64,000 nucleotides of DNA from JBMNGH01 sp050949725 (GCA_050949725.1 JBMNGH010000007.1:1-64000), one strand, 5' to 3'. Shown: positions 8,838-18,200, counted from the stretch's first letter. Numbers and translations are program-made. Notes: a model not told the origin generated them from the sequence alone.

Positions 8838-8879
8838 ACTGCCCACTCTCCTTATTTATTTATAGTGGGCAGTTTTTTT
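8837..8879 (+). terminator. Strong hairpin, probable (bidirectional) terminator
   Basis: AACTGCCCACT and AGTGGGCAGTT form a perfect 11-bp stem around a 16-nt loop, followed on the plus strand by seven T. On the minus strand the hairpin is followed by TTTGTTTTATT, so it may also stop glyS transcription, which ends 30 nt upstream on that strand. Confidence 0.7.
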
Positions 8880-8909
8880 ATAAAGTATTCGTACAGGAAG
8901 AGGCGGCAA

Positions 8910-10292
8910 TCAAAACTGTAGCTTTTCTTCCAGGCAATCCTTCAATCTGTCTATTGATATTCTATCCTGTTGCATGGTATCACGATCCCTTACAGTTACT
9001 TTGCCATCATCGAGACTTTCAAAATCTACCGTAACAGCGTAAGGTGTACCTATTTCATCCTGGCGGCGGTACCTTTTGCCTATACTTCCTGTATTGTCAT
9101 ACTCAACGTGATAGTGTTTTTTTAAATCATGATAAATTTTACGAGCAAGATTTTCTAGAGGTTCTTTTCTAGACAATGGAAGCACAGCACATTTTATAGG
9201 TGCGACTTCAGGATGGAACTTTAGCACTACGCGGAGTTCGCCGCTCACCTGTTCTTCATGGTATGCATCACATAATAGTGTAAGCATCGCCCTGTCTACG
9301 CCAAGTGAAGGCTCTATCACATACGGCTTTATCTGTTTGTTTTCGGTTTGGTCAAAATACGTCAGTGACTTACCCGAATAAGCTATATGCCTTGACAAGT
9401 CAAAATCAGTCCTGTTTGCAATCCCCCATAATTCACCCCAACCAAAGGGAAACTTGTACTCAAGATCTGTTGTTGCCTTAGAATAATGGGAAAGTTCTTC
9501 TGAGGAGTGATCCCTAAACCTTAAATTTTGTTTTTTCACACTTATAGATGTAAAAAAATCAATTGTGAACTGACGCCAAAAATCGAACCAATCTTCATCC
9601 TCACCCGGTTTCACAAAAAATTCAAGCTCCATTTGTTCAAATTCTCTTGTCCGGAATATGAAATTACCCGGAGTAATTTCATTCCTGAAGGCCTTGCCTA
9701 TCTGGGCTATTCCAAACGGGAGTTTTACACGGCTGGTATCAGATATATTTTTAAAATTCACAAAAATGCCCTGGGCTGTTTCTGGCCGGAGATAAATAAC
9801 TGAACTGGAATCCTCCGTAACCCCCTGGTGAGTTTTGTACATGAGATTAAATACCCTCGCATCAGTCCACGCCACATCACCACAAGTCGGACACTTTAAC
9901 TTGTTTTCATGTATTATTTTAGAAAGCTCCTGAACACTTTTACCCTCCACATGCATGTCCAATGCATCTTCTATGAGGTGGTCTGCCCTAAAACGAGATT
10001 TGCACTGTTTACAGTCTACCAAAGCATCGTTAAATCCAGTCACATGGCCTGATGCTTCCCATACCTTGGGATGCATCAATATTGCACTGTCAAGGCCCAC
10101 TACATCATCTCTCTCATGGACAACTTTTTTCCACCATATGCTTTTTACATTCTGCTTAAGCTCTACACCCAAAGGCCCGTAATCCCATGTATTAGCAAGA
10201 CCTCCATATATCTCTGAACCCTGAAACACAAAACCTCTTCTTTTACATAAAGATATTACTTTATTCATTGTTTTATCTTCATTACTTGCCAT
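8910..10292 (-). CDS. glyS: glycyl-tRNA synthetase, class II dimeric type
   Basis: This 460-aa enzyme charges tRNA-Gly and belongs to the single-chain alpha2 type rather than the GlyQ/GlyS heterotetramer. The N terminus (KRRGFVFQGSEIYGG), the motif 2 region FRNEITPGNFIFRTREFEQMELE split around residue 205-225, and motif 3 (SLGVDRAML) identify it. A zinc-type CxxC pair is seen in the KCPTCGD insert and at CKQCKSRF. The ATG at 10292 follows AGGGG with 8-nt spacing. A glycine T-box leader lies directly upstream, so expression should rise when uncharged tRNA-Gly accumulates. Confidence 0.96.
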   Translation of the reverse strand: MASNEDKTMNKVISLCKRRGFVFQGSEIYGGLANTWDYGPLGVELKQNVKSIWWKKVVHERDDVVGLDSAILMHPKVWEASGHVTGFNDALVDCKQCKSRFRADHLIEDALDMHVEGKSVQELSKIIHENKLKCPTCGDVAWTDARVFNLMYKTHQGVTEDSSSVIYLRPETAQGIFVNFKNISDTSRVKLPFGIAQIGKAFRNEITPGNFIFRTREFEQMELEFFVKPGEDEDWFDFWRQFTIDFFTSISVKKQNLRFRDHSSEELSHYSKATTDLEYKFPFGWGELWGIANRTDFDLSRHIAYSGKSLTYFDQTENKQIKPYVIEPSLGVDRAMLTLLCDAYHEEQVSGELRVVLKFHPEVAPIKCAVLPLSRKEPLENLARKIYHDLKKHYHVEYDNTGSIGKRYRRQDEIGTPYAVTVDFESLDDGKVTVRDRDTMQQDRISIDRLKDCLEEKLQF

Positions 10293-10321
10293 AAACAATA
10301 CCCCTTTTCAATGTGAATTAT

Positions 10322-10550
10322 ATTAAAAAAACCCTAAACCACTTTAAAATGGTCTAGGGGTCCAATGATTCAAGGACGGTTCCACCCTAGTTGTAGGTCA
10401 ACCTACCGCTTTTCCGGAAAACCATATTCATTTTTATTCTTCCGCTGCCGCATCTATATCTATGCTACAGGGCTCACACCGTCCCCTGCTCGCTTTGATG
10501 CAGTGAGATAAGACTTTACGGGAGGTTATGTTTTTCTCTACCATAAAATA
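10322..10550 (-). promoter_or_regulatory. T-box leader (tRNA-Gly sensing) of glyS
   Basis: On the minus strand the T-box signature AGGGTGGAACCGTCC is present (plus 10374-10388). It is followed by a terminator with arms CCTAGACCA and TGGTTTAGG (plus 10331-10358) and a T run. Upstream, the stem I region includes the conserved-looking GACGGTGTGAGCCC and a GGC followed by A that could be the glycine specifier. The GGTGGAACC bulge can pair with the 5' arm of the terminator to give the antiterminator. The specifier assignment is tentative. Confidence 0.9.
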
Positions 10551-10742
10551 TATACTATGGGTTTAATCAAGTCAAGCCATTTATCTGTTCATTAAGATTA
10601 GTTTTCTATTTTTTGTGAGATTATTACAAAAAATCAATGCTTCAAAAAAAAGTCGTATATTATAAGTATTATAAGGTGATCTCTTAATATAAGCATACTC
10701 ATACGGCAAAACAATTATTCGGGCAAGCTTAGCTTTTGAGGC

Positions 10743-11366
10743 TTAAACAGTATTTAAAGTATTAAAATGAGATTGAGGCATAAATTCCTTATGACCGACA
10801 TTTATAAGGTGATAGTAAAGAAATGCAACCTCTTCAATATATATGAGCTTTAGCAGGGCTTTTTCGAGCGTCTCTCCTGCCGCTAGAACACCATGGTATT
10901 TTAATAAACATACACTTGAATCCTTTAATACTGCCTGTATGTTATCGACAAGCTTACTGCTTCCTGGTGCACCATAATCAGCTACCTTAACCGGTACTCC
11001 CTCGTAATGCACGGCTTCAATAGAGACGGGCAGGATTTCCTTCCCCATACATGCAAAAATAGAGGCATATCTTGAATGAGAATGAGCTACCCCACCGGCC
11101 TCTTTTCTAAATTTATAGACACCTGCGTGTATCGATGTCTCAATAGAAGGTCGATAAGGAGCTTCAATAGCATTGCCCTCTAAATCCACAATAGCTATTT
11201 TATCTTCAGTCAGTTCATCTCTTGAAATACCGGATGGTGTGATATATATAAGCCCGCTTTTTCTGTCAATAATGCTGAAATTCCCCGATTTGTATCTACA
11301 AAGCCCTATATCATCGGCCTTTTTAGCTATTCTCACTACTTCTTGTTTCATTTCCGAACAATTCAT
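10743..11366 (-). CDS. class II aldolase/adducin family protein (fuculose-phosphate aldolase-like)
   Basis: This 207-aa zinc-dependent aldolase family member probably cleaves a sugar phosphate to dihydroxyacetone phosphate and an aldehyde. HSHS near residue 95 and the later KYHGVLA supply the zinc-binding histidines. The N-terminal SGNFSI and the TPSG segment match phosphate-binding loops of FucA/RhaD-like enzymes. The ATG at 11366 is preceded by GAGGTGA. No sugar-catabolism neighbours are present, so the substrate is open: fuculose-1-P, methylthioribulose-1-P or 5-deoxyribulose-1-P are all possible. Confidence 0.85.
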   Translation of the reverse strand: MNCSEMKQEVVRIAKKADDIGLCRYKSGNFSIIDRKSGLIYITPSGISRDELTEDKIAIVDLEGNAIEAPYRPSIETSIHAGVYKFRKEAGGVAHSHSRYASIFACMGKEILPVSIEAVHYEGVPVKVADYGAPGSSKLVDNIQAVLKDSSVCLLKYHGVLAAGETLEKALLKLIYIEEVAFLYYHLINVGHKEFMPQSHFNTLNTV

Positions 11367-11653
11367 ATCAATCACCTCAATCAACGCAAACCGGCCGGTT
11401 TATTCAATTATAAAACTGTTCGGTAAAATTTACAAGCTAACTGAACGGAAATACTTCACTATTTACCTCTCTGTTTCTAGAATCTTATCTCATTTTTTAG
11501 TCTACCAAAAAGAAGTCCTCACAAGCTGAGTTTTGGGCTAGCAAACGCTCTTTAAATCATCGATAAGAGTCATCATTAGAGGGTTATACCCTACCCTTAT
11601 AGAATAACGACATCTACTTTGTTCCAGATTAATATATGATATCAGGTTTATTA

Positions 11654-11983
11654 TTATTTTAATGCTTTCAATCGTTTATTTATCTTTGTATAGTAGATGA
11701 TGTCGATAATATCATTAACCACACCTGCACCTCTTGCAAAAAGCAACCCTGTTAGCAGTGGGCCTAATATGGGCACTTGAAATGGTATACCTGCCAAAAT
11801 AAAAATGTCCAAGTTTATCCCCAAGGTAATGATAACTGAAAGAATAGCAGTTACAATATGCTTTTTTTCTTCTTCCGACCACTGTTGCATGGGCTTTAAA
11901 GCAATATTTAAAATGAGAACAACAGTCTTTGTAAGAGATTCTATCACAAGTGACAAAACCGTTAATATCTTAACCATGTCCAC
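11654..11983 (-). CDS. small membrane protein, two predicted transmembrane segments
   Basis: This protein of about 109 aa is of unrecognised family. It has an amphipathic or hydrophobic N-terminal helix (VKILTVLSLVIESLTK), a short charged linker (QQWSEEEKKH), and two hydrophobic helices (about 48-70 and 75-95) joined by a proline/glycine turn. It ends in a basic tail (KINKRLKALK). The overall look is holin-like or of an assembly-type membrane protein, but I see no lysis genes nearby. The start is uncertain: GTG at 11983 with GGGGGG seven bases upstream is used here, while TTG at 11998 and ATG at 11977 are alternatives. It lies between the aldolase and uvrC, all on the minus strand. Confidence 0.6.
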   Translation of the reverse strand: MDMVKILTVLSLVIESLTKTVVLILNIALKPMQQWSEEEKKHIVTAILSVIITLGINLDIFILAGIPFQVPILGPLLTGLLFARGAGVVNDIIDIIYYTKINKRLKALK

Positions 11984-12063
11984 CTTTTTTCCCCCCAATC
12001 TTATTACATCCTAATACATTAATATGCAAAAAGTGATTGTAAGGGAATCAGTATGCACAATTA

Positions 12064-13884
12064 TTAATCGTGAAAAAAATCATAAACCGCCTGGGCAGAT
12101 TTTGAAGTCATACCCTTAACATTGGAGAGTTCCTGTAATGATGCCTTTTTAATACCGTCTAAACTGCCAAAAGCCTTTATGAGAGCTTTCTTACGCACCC
12201 TACCTATACCTGGGATATCATCCAGGATAGACCGCAAATTTCTTTTGCTACGCAGTGACCTGTGAAATGACACGGCAAATCTATGTGCTTCATCCCTTAT
12301 CCGCTGTAGCAGATGCAGGGCTTCGGAACAATCCGGCAAGATAATCGGTTCAGTTTTCCCTTCAATATATATATGGTCAAATCGCTCGGCTATCCCAATA
12401 ATCGGTATACTAGTAAGATCAAGTTCTTTCATTGCTTCAGCAGCGTAACGAATCTGACCCTTACCTCCATCTATGAGCAAAAGATCAGGGAAATTATTGA
12501 ATTTTTCGTCTCCCTTTATTCCTCGCTTAAACCTTCTAAAAACAGCCTCTTTTATGCTTTCAAAATCATTCGGCCCGTTTACGTTATATATTTTAAACTT
12601 TCTATAATCTTCCTTTTTTGGTAAACCGCCTTCAAATACCACCATTGAAGCGACAGATTCGGTTCCCTGAAAATTGGAGACATCAAATCCTTCTATTCTA
12701 TATGGAACATTTATTAGATTCAAATACAACCTTAATTCATCAATTGCTTTGTCGTTTTTTTTCTCCAACCTGACTTCCGTGTTTTCGTACGTATCAAGAT
12801 AAAGTCTTGCGTTTTCTGCAACCATATTGGCAAGTTTTCTTTTTTCGCCACGACGCGGTATTAATAAATACACTTTTGACCCCTTTTTTCTAGATAGCCA
12901 CTCTTGTATAGTTTCTACATCATCTATCTCTTCATCTAAAATAATCTGTTTGGGTATAAAAATGGAATCATCATAAAACTGTTTAATAAAGGATGTCAGC
13001 ACTTCTTTACGTTCAATTCCTTTAGTGTCTTTAATTATAAAGGGCTCTCGCTGTGTGAGCTTACCTTCACGGACAAAAAATATTTGCACACACGAGGCAT
13101 CTAAACCCCTGGCCATTGCAATTATATCTTGATCTATCATATTTGACGATACTATTTTTTGCTTTTGTAATACATCCTCAAGTGCCAGGATCTGGTTCCT
13201 GAGCACTGCCGCCGATTCAAAGTCTAAGTTTTCAGACGCCATCTCCATCTTATCTCTTAGTTTTTTCAAAAGAAAACCCGGCTTGCCTTCAAGAAACGTA
13301 ATTATATTATTGATGATTTCACGGTAATAGGTTTCTTCAACCTTCCCCTGGCATGGAGCAAGACATCTGCTTATATGATAATTAAGACATGGCCTTTCTT
13401 TTAAAGGCAGACTCCTCAAATCCTTTTTACAGCTTCTAACCGGAAAAACCTTTCTGATAATATCAAGAGCTTCTCGCATTGACCCGACATTGGCATAAGG
13501 CCCGAAATATTTTGCACCATCCCTCTTTACCCTTCTGACAACCTTCAGCCTCGGGAACGGTTCATTTAAAGTCACTTTAATATAAGGATATTGTTTATCA
13601 TCTCGGAGAAGTACATTATACTTTGGCCTGTGAAATTTAATCAAATTACATTCCAGGATAAGTGCTTCTACTTCTGTATCGGTAGCCATATACTCTATAT
13701 TCTCAATCTTCGATACCATATGAGCAACTTTAGCCGGCAGATTTTTGGTTGATTGAAAATATGACTTGACTCTTTGTCTTAACGATCTAGCTTTGCCGAC
13801 ATATATTACTTTGTCATTATTATCTTTCATGATGTATACCCCGGGTTTTTTCGGAAAAACCGCTACTTTTTCAGGATCAAACAT
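12064..13884 (-). CDS. uvrC: excinuclease ABC subunit C
   Basis: This 606-aa subunit makes both incisions during nucleotide excision repair. It has an N-terminal GIY-YIG nuclease domain (KPGVYIMKD to VIYVGKARSL, about residues 10-40) and a UVR UvrB-interaction domain near 200-235. The RNase H-like second nuclease domain shows EGFDVSNFQGTESVASMVVF near 385-405. Two helix-hairpin-helix motifs sit at the C terminus (DDIPGIGRVRKKALI). The ATG at 13884 follows GGGAGG with 7-nt spacing. The length is normal and no damage is visible. Confidence 0.97.
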   Translation of the reverse strand: MFDPEKVAVFPKKPGVYIMKDNNDKVIYVGKARSLRQRVKSYFQSTKNLPAKVAHMVSKIENIEYMATDTEVEALILECNLIKFHRPKYNVLLRDDKQYPYIKVTLNEPFPRLKVVRRVKRDGAKYFGPYANVGSMREALDIIRKVFPVRSCKKDLRSLPLKERPCLNYHISRCLAPCQGKVEETYYREIINNIITFLEGKPGFLLKKLRDKMEMASENLDFESAAVLRNQILALEDVLQKQKIVSSNMIDQDIIAMARGLDASCVQIFFVREGKLTQREPFIIKDTKGIERKEVLTSFIKQFYDDSIFIPKQIILDEEIDDVETIQEWLSRKKGSKVYLLIPRRGEKRKLANMVAENARLYLDTYENTEVRLEKKNDKAIDELRLYLNLINVPYRIEGFDVSNFQGTESVASMVVFEGGLPKKEDYRKFKIYNVNGPNDFESIKEAVFRRFKRGIKGDEKFNNFPDLLLIDGGKGQIRYAAEAMKELDLTSIPIIGIAERFDHIYIEGKTEPIILPDCSEALHLLQRIRDEAHRFAVSFHRSLRSKRNLRSILDDIPGIGRVRKKALIKAFGSLDGIKKASLQELSNVKGMTSKSAQAVYDFFHD

Positions 13885-13959
13885 AAAGAAACCTCCCAAA
13901 ATTATTATATCACATTAGGGAGACCTTCTAGGACCGCAAGTCTATCGTTTTAGCACTTG

Positions 13960-14544
13960 TTAGCACATATCATTGCCCGGGAAATCGAGTTTTAAAAACC
14001 TGGATATGAAACTGACAATCTTTTTAGTCTCATTGAAATTCAAAACAGGGACTTTCCTTTTTTTAACCTTTAAACAATACGTATCACCTTCGTTTAAAAT
14101 TTCAGTTTCAGGATAAACAGTTTTGATATCGTATATTGTATCAATACTTTCTACTGCAATTGCAACAACATCCTCATCTTCTATCATTTTCAAGGTCTGG
14201 ATATTGCCCTTTCGGTAAACTATAATCTTGGGAATCCTTGCGCCCTTATAGCCTTCAACAAATACAATATCTGATGATGAACACATCTCGTTTATGAGCT
14301 CATTAAGGTGTCGTTCCCGAGCCTGTCTTGAAATTTTTAAGATAACATCAGGCGCACTCACGATTATTTTATCTGCACCAGAAGTATAAAACTTATCTGA
14401 ATCTCTACTTCCCATATCTATATGTTGAGCATGTTTGATGACGCCAATTGTATATCCCATCGCTTTCAGCTCAGGTATTATTTTAGAAAGAAGCGTTGTC
14501 TTACCGCTCCCTGAATAACCTGAAATACCTAGGATATTACCCAT
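13960..14544 (-). CDS. mobB: molybdopterin-guanine dinucleotide biosynthesis protein B
   Basis: This 194-aa P-loop GTP-binding accessory protein acts in molybdenum cofactor (bis-MGD) maturation. Walker A is GYSGSGKTTL near residue 10. GVIKHAQH and DSDKFYTSGAD are typical MobB segments, and IVFVEGYK is the Walker B-like strand. The ATG at 14544 follows GGAAGGA. The open frame extends upstream but without a better ribosome site. A C-terminal extension carries further conserved-looking strands. A ModE-like regulator occurs at 45.5 kb, so the organism probably makes a molybdo- or tungsto-enzyme. Confidence 0.9.
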   Translation of the reverse strand: MGNILGISGYSGSGKTTLLSKIIPELKAMGYTIGVIKHAQHIDMGSRDSDKFYTSGADKIIVSAPDVILKISRQARERHLNELINEMCSSSDIVFVEGYKGARIPKIIVYRKGNIQTLKMIEDEDVVAIAVESIDTIYDIKTVYPETEILNEGDTYCLKVKKRKVPVLNFNETKKIVSFISRFLKLDFPGNDMC

Positions 14545-14766
14545 AGAACACAATCCTTCCATAATCAATTTCAAATTGATCTTGACTTCTATAAGCAATA
14601 AAAATAATCCTGCAAAGATTGCAATTATTTCCTTTGAAATCTGATTAACTTATTTTTCATTTTATTTTTTTATTAGATATCAAAATGTTCCCCATAGATT
14701 AAGTATATCTAGTATATGTTAAATTAATACTTTACGAAATAAAGCTATGTCGCTATAATAATTTAT

Positions 14767-14806
14767 AGTGACGGAAACGAATTTTGTGCGAATTTCATCC
14801 GTTACT
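14767..14806. other. Hairpin in a 475-bp divergent intergenic region
   Basis: The AT-rich stretch 14545-15019 separates mobB (minus) from the ECF S-component (plus). The only structure I can see is AGTGACGGA pairing with TCCGTTACT (9 bp, one G-T) around a 22-nt loop that contains CGAATTT twice. It could belong to a leader RNA for the transporter gene, but I cannot assign it to a riboswitch class. Confidence 0.3.
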
Positions 14807-15019
14807 AGTAGATATGAACCACTCGATGAGATCATTATATTTTATAAACAAATAATAAATCTGTTGAATAGATAGTCTAACGCATAGCTAAAGATAATAA
14901 AAGGTTTAGGCGCAAAAACTTAAAAGTAATATTTTGTTAATTTAGCTATGAAATTAGGAAACGTTAAACTAAGAAATGTAACTTGAATTTATATTTTCCT
15001 ATGTTAAGGAGGAAATCCT

Positions 15020-15565
15020 ATGATAAAATCCTCGACTAAAAAATTCGTTTTATCAGCTTTTTTCCTAGCTCTCGGACTCGTATTGCCGTTTCTGACGATG
15101 CAAATACCGAGTCTTGGAAGCAGGTTACTGCCAATGCACATTCCTGTCTTGCTTTGTGGCTTTATCTGCGGATGGCCGTCCGGTTTGGTCGTCGGGCTTA
15201 TTGTACCTGTCTTTAGGAGCATGCTGTTTGGAATGCCTCCAATGTTTCCTACAGCTGTTGCGATGACCTTCGAATTAGCCATGTATGGTTGCATTTCGGG
15301 TGTTTTGTACGAACTCTTTCCTAAGAAGAATTCTTTTATAATAATATCATTAGGCTTGGCTATGATTTGTGGACGAATAGTCTGGGGAATTGTCAGCCTG
15401 TTTTTGTACGGTTTGAGTGGTAGCGAATTTACCTGGCAAGTTTTTGTGGTTGGTGCGTTCTTAAATGCTATTCCGGGAATAGTAATTCAGTTCATTATCA
15501 TTCCTATCATTGTAATAGCCCTAGCAAAGACAAAGCTTGTGGGAAATGTTCCTGATGAATATTAG
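15020..15565 (+). CDS. ECF transporter S component
   Basis: This 181-aa integral membrane protein has about six hydrophobic segments and an N-terminal basic SSTKKFVLSAFFLALGLVLPF start. It matches the size and layout of substrate-specific S components of energy-coupling-factor vitamin transporters. Those work with a shared EcfA-EcfA'-EcfT module, which is not in this window. The SD is ideal (AAGGAGGAAATCCTATG). The stop codon overlaps the start of the next gene, a P-loop kinase, implying that the imported molecule is phosphorylated. The substrate (a nucleoside or vitamin) is not recognisable from sequence. Confidence 0.8.
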   Translation: MIKSSTKKFVLSAFFLALGLVLPFLTMQIPSLGSRLLPMHIPVLLCGFICGWPSGLVVGLIVPVFRSMLFGMPPMFPTAVAMTFELAMYGCISGVLYELFPKKNSFIIISLGLAMICGRIVWGIVSLFLYGLSGSEFTWQVFVVGAFLNAIPGIVIQFIIIPIIVIALAKTKLVGNVPDEY

Positions 15566-16628
15566 AAATGTGCTGTTAAGCCAATATAGACTTTATCCAA
15601 TGATGCAAATACGTGATATTGTAAAGCTGATATACCAGAATGAATTTGCCGGTGAGCACCTTATTTTAAATGAAAAAGACAGTTTGCTAAAGTTACAAAA
15701 GGAATATAATCTCATAAAATGTAAGTCTGCTACCAATACGATATACAACAATGTCTTTGAGGAGATCGGCAATGGTCTATGTAGGTTAAATTTATTCACC
15801 CTAAAAGATTACGACATCGATCTTACGACTGTTAACCGCTTCTTTTTAACTACTGCAAATTCGAACACTGGTAGTAAAAATAGTTTCGAAAATAAACTTG
15901 ATGTGTTCAGTCATTGTTGCAGAAAAAAAGAGTTGCCTTATGATCCTCATGAGGTCGTAGCTTATCTGCTTGCTTACAGAAAGAAAGGTTATCCACCTGT
16001 TAGCCATAGCAATATTTACAAGATTGCATATTCCCCTGCATATCGAATTGTAAAAAAGGATTACAGCATTTTTTTTGAACTGTTTTGTAAAATTGACCTG
16101 CTCATGAAATCACACAAAAGAGTAATCGTTGCTATTGATGGCAACAGCGGTGCTGGAAAGACTACACTTGCTTCTTTAATAGGCAGTATATATGATTGTA
16201 ACACTTTTCATATGGATGATTTTTTTCTAACCCCTGATTTGAAAACAGAAAAACGTCTTAAGGAAATCGGCGGAAATGTCGATTATGTCCGCTTTAAGCA
16301 GGAAGTAATCGATAAAATACACAGCGGACATAAATTTGATTTTCGTGCATATGACTGCAAAAAAATGGCTTTTAAACAACCAGTATCGGTGATTCCAAAA
16401 AAACTGAATATTATCGAGGGTTGTTACAGCATGCACCCAACCTTAATAAATAATTACGATTTAAAAATCTTTTTGTGTATAGACAAAGAAAAACAAATTC
16501 AGTTAATATTAAAAAGAAACGGTGTGGATGTGCTAAACAAATATTTGGAGGAATGGATACCATTAGAAAATAAATACTTTGAAGAATACAAAATAAAAGA
16601 ACGAAGTGATTTGGTTTTCAATAGATGA
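15555..16628 (+). CDS. uridine kinase-like P-loop kinase with an N-terminal domain of unknown function
   Basis: The protein of about 357 aa starts at the ATG at 15555, overlapping the S-component stop by 11 nt, with an alternative ATG at 15546. The C-terminal half is a nucleoside/phosphoribulokinase-type kinase. It has Walker A GNSGAGKTTL near residue 203, FHMDDFFL near 222, which holds the catalytic Asp pair, and a late lid-like segment with the arginine of LKRNG. The first 170 residues are not a kinase I recognise; they are helical and contain Tyr-rich motifs. The tight overlap with the transporter gene suggests uptake followed by phosphorylation trapping. Substrate unknown. Confidence 0.75.
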   Translation: MNIRNVLLSQYRLYPMMQIRDIVKLIYQNEFAGEHLILNEKDSLLKLQKEYNLIKCKSATNTIYNNVFEEIGNGLCRLNLFTLKDYDIDLTTVNRFFLTTANSNTGSKNSFENKLDVFSHCCRKKELPYDPHEVVAYLLAYRKKGYPPVSHSNIYKIAYSPAYRIVKKDYSIFFELFCKIDLLMKSHKRVIVAIDGNSGAGKTTLASLIGSIYDCNTFHMDDFFLTPDLKTEKRLKEIGGNVDYVRFKQEVIDKIHSGHKFDFRAYDCKKMAFKQPVSVIPKKLNIIEGCYSMHPTLINNYDLKIFLCIDKEKQIQLILKRNGVDVLNKYLEEWIPLENKYFEEYKIKERSDLVFNR

Positions 16629-16990
16629 CTTTGAATTATTTCTTCCCAAGCTTTTAACTTCATAGCCTGTAAACCCAATAATTTGCCGATGTTCAAAAAA
16701 AAAGATGCAACATTGAAGTAACTTCTACACATTTCTACAATATGTAACAAATAAATTCATTCTAAATAACTTTTTAATTACAAGAAGGATTTTTGTATTA
16801 TATGTAGAAATGATTATTATGTGAAATTAATTACATATAGTATCATTCGTCATTTTATGATTGTAATTAATGTAACTTAAAAATGGGCACGATAATACTA
16901 AGTATATACAAGTGAGTTTCAGTAAAAGAGGCTTTATTTTTTTGCAATAATTTTTACATAACAATATAAATATCAAGGAGGCATATTCAA
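16629..16990. other. AT-rich intergenic region upstream of ald
   Basis: This stretch of 362 bp has no convincing gene. Short frames here lack ribosome sites and overlap the kinase gene. I see no terminator after the kinase and no recognisable riboswitch. The promoter of alanine dehydrogenase must lie in the last 150 bp, but no clear -35/-10 pair stands out. Confidence 0.5.
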
Positions 16991-18109
16991 ATGATAGTTG
17001 GGGTACCAAAAGAAATAAAGGCACAAGAAAATCGTGTTGCTATGACTCCTGCGGGAGCAGACACCATGATTAGGGCAGGACATAAAGTCCTGGTTGAAAA
17101 GGGAGCCGGACTTGGAGCAGGCTTTTCTGATGAAGAGTACAAGGCCGTCGGTGCTGAGATCATCAATGAGGCTTCCGATGTATGGGCAAAAAGCGAGATG
17201 ATAATCAAGGTTAAAGAGCCACTGGCATCTGAATATGGTTATTTTAGAAAAGGTCTTATCATTTTTACTTATCTGCACCTTGCGGCAGAACCTGACCTGA
17301 CCAAAGCCCTTATAGATTCAGGTGCTGTTGCAATTGCTTATGAGACCGTGCAAAGAGCAGACAGGAGTTTACCGCTGCTCACTCCTATGAGTGAGGTTGC
17401 AGGGCGCATGGCTGTGCAGCAGGGTTCGATTTATCTCGAGAAGACACGTGGCGGCAAGGGTGTTTTGATTGACGGAGTGCCCGGTGTTCCCCCTGCTTCT
17501 GTGGTTGTAGTAGGTGCAGGCATTGTGGGTACTGGTGCCATAAGGAGGGCCGTAGGTCTTGGTTCAAGAGTCACTATTTTGGATATCAATGTAGACAGGC
17601 TCCGTTATCTCGGAGAGGTATTTATGGGCAGGGTTGAGACACTGTATTCAAACAACTTTAATATTACTCAAGCTGTAAAAAATGCTGATTTAGTCGTAGG
17701 AGCGGTCCTCATACCTGGTGCAAAAGCTCCAAAACTGGTAACCGAAGAGATGGTAAAGCAGATGGAACCAGGCAGTGTGATTGTCGATGTTGCCATAGAC
17801 CAGGGCGGGTGTGTTGAGACGATTGAACACCCGACAACACATGCTGAACCGATATTTGAAAAGTACGGTGTAATACACTACGCTGTTGCAAACATACCTG
17901 GGGCAGTTCCGCGCACATCTACTTTGGCCCTAACTAATGTGACTGCACCTTATGCCCTCAAGATTGCGAATATGGGATGGAAGCAGGCCGTATTGGCAGA
18001 TCCCGCACTTGCTAAAGGTGTAAATGTGCTTGATGGTAAGATAACTTACAAAGCTGTTGCTGATGCTTTTGAGCTTCCATATGTACCGCTGGATGAGCTT
18101 GTAAAATAA
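16991..18109 (+). CDS. ald: alanine dehydrogenase
   Basis: This 372-aa NAD-dependent enzyme interconverts L-alanine and pyruvate plus ammonia. The N terminus (MIVGVPKEIKAQENRVAMTP, split before further residues) carries the conserved substrate-binding Arg and Lys. The Rossmann motif VVGAGIVGTGAIRRAVGLG lies near residue 178, and VDVAIDQGG with VANIPGAVPRTST near 270-305 is typical. AAGGAGG precedes the ATG. Single gene with its own terminator. It fits amino-acid fermentation alongside the leucine pathway at 1-5 kb. Confidence 0.97.
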   Translation: MIVGVPKEIKAQENRVAMTPAGADTMIRAGHKVLVEKGAGLGAGFSDEEYKAVGAEIINEASDVWAKSEMIIKVKEPLASEYGYFRKGLIIFTYLHLAAEPDLTKALIDSGAVAIAYETVQRADRSLPLLTPMSEVAGRMAVQQGSIYLEKTRGGKGVLIDGVPGVPPASVVVVGAGIVGTGAIRRAVGLGSRVTILDINVDRLRYLGEVFMGRVETLYSNNFNITQAVKNADLVVGAVLIPGAKAPKLVTEEMVKQMEPGSVIVDVAIDQGGCVETIEHPTTHAEPIFEKYGVIHYAVANIPGAVPRTSTLALTNVTAPYALKIANMGWKQAVLADPALAKGVNVLDGKITYKAVADAFELPYVPLDELVK

Positions 18110-18145
18110 CCAGGGTAATACACTAAAAGATACCAAGATATAAAA

Positions 18146-18200
18146 AAGAAGTAGGGCTGCCCTAAAGCGAACCAAATGACAGCTCTACTTCTTTTTTATT
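18146..18200 (+). terminator. Rho-independent terminator of ald
   Basis: GAAGTAGGGCTG pairs with CAGCTCTACTTC (12 positions, one mismatch) around a 21-nt loop and is followed by six T. It lies about 40 nt after the ald stop. The remaining 18200-18496 is AT-rich with only a 66-codon frame lacking a ribosome site, so I see no gene there. Confidence 0.85.

Noticed and set aside
16629..16990. Riboswitch upstream of alanine dehydrogenase
   Set aside because: No conserved core or terminator hairpin could be found.
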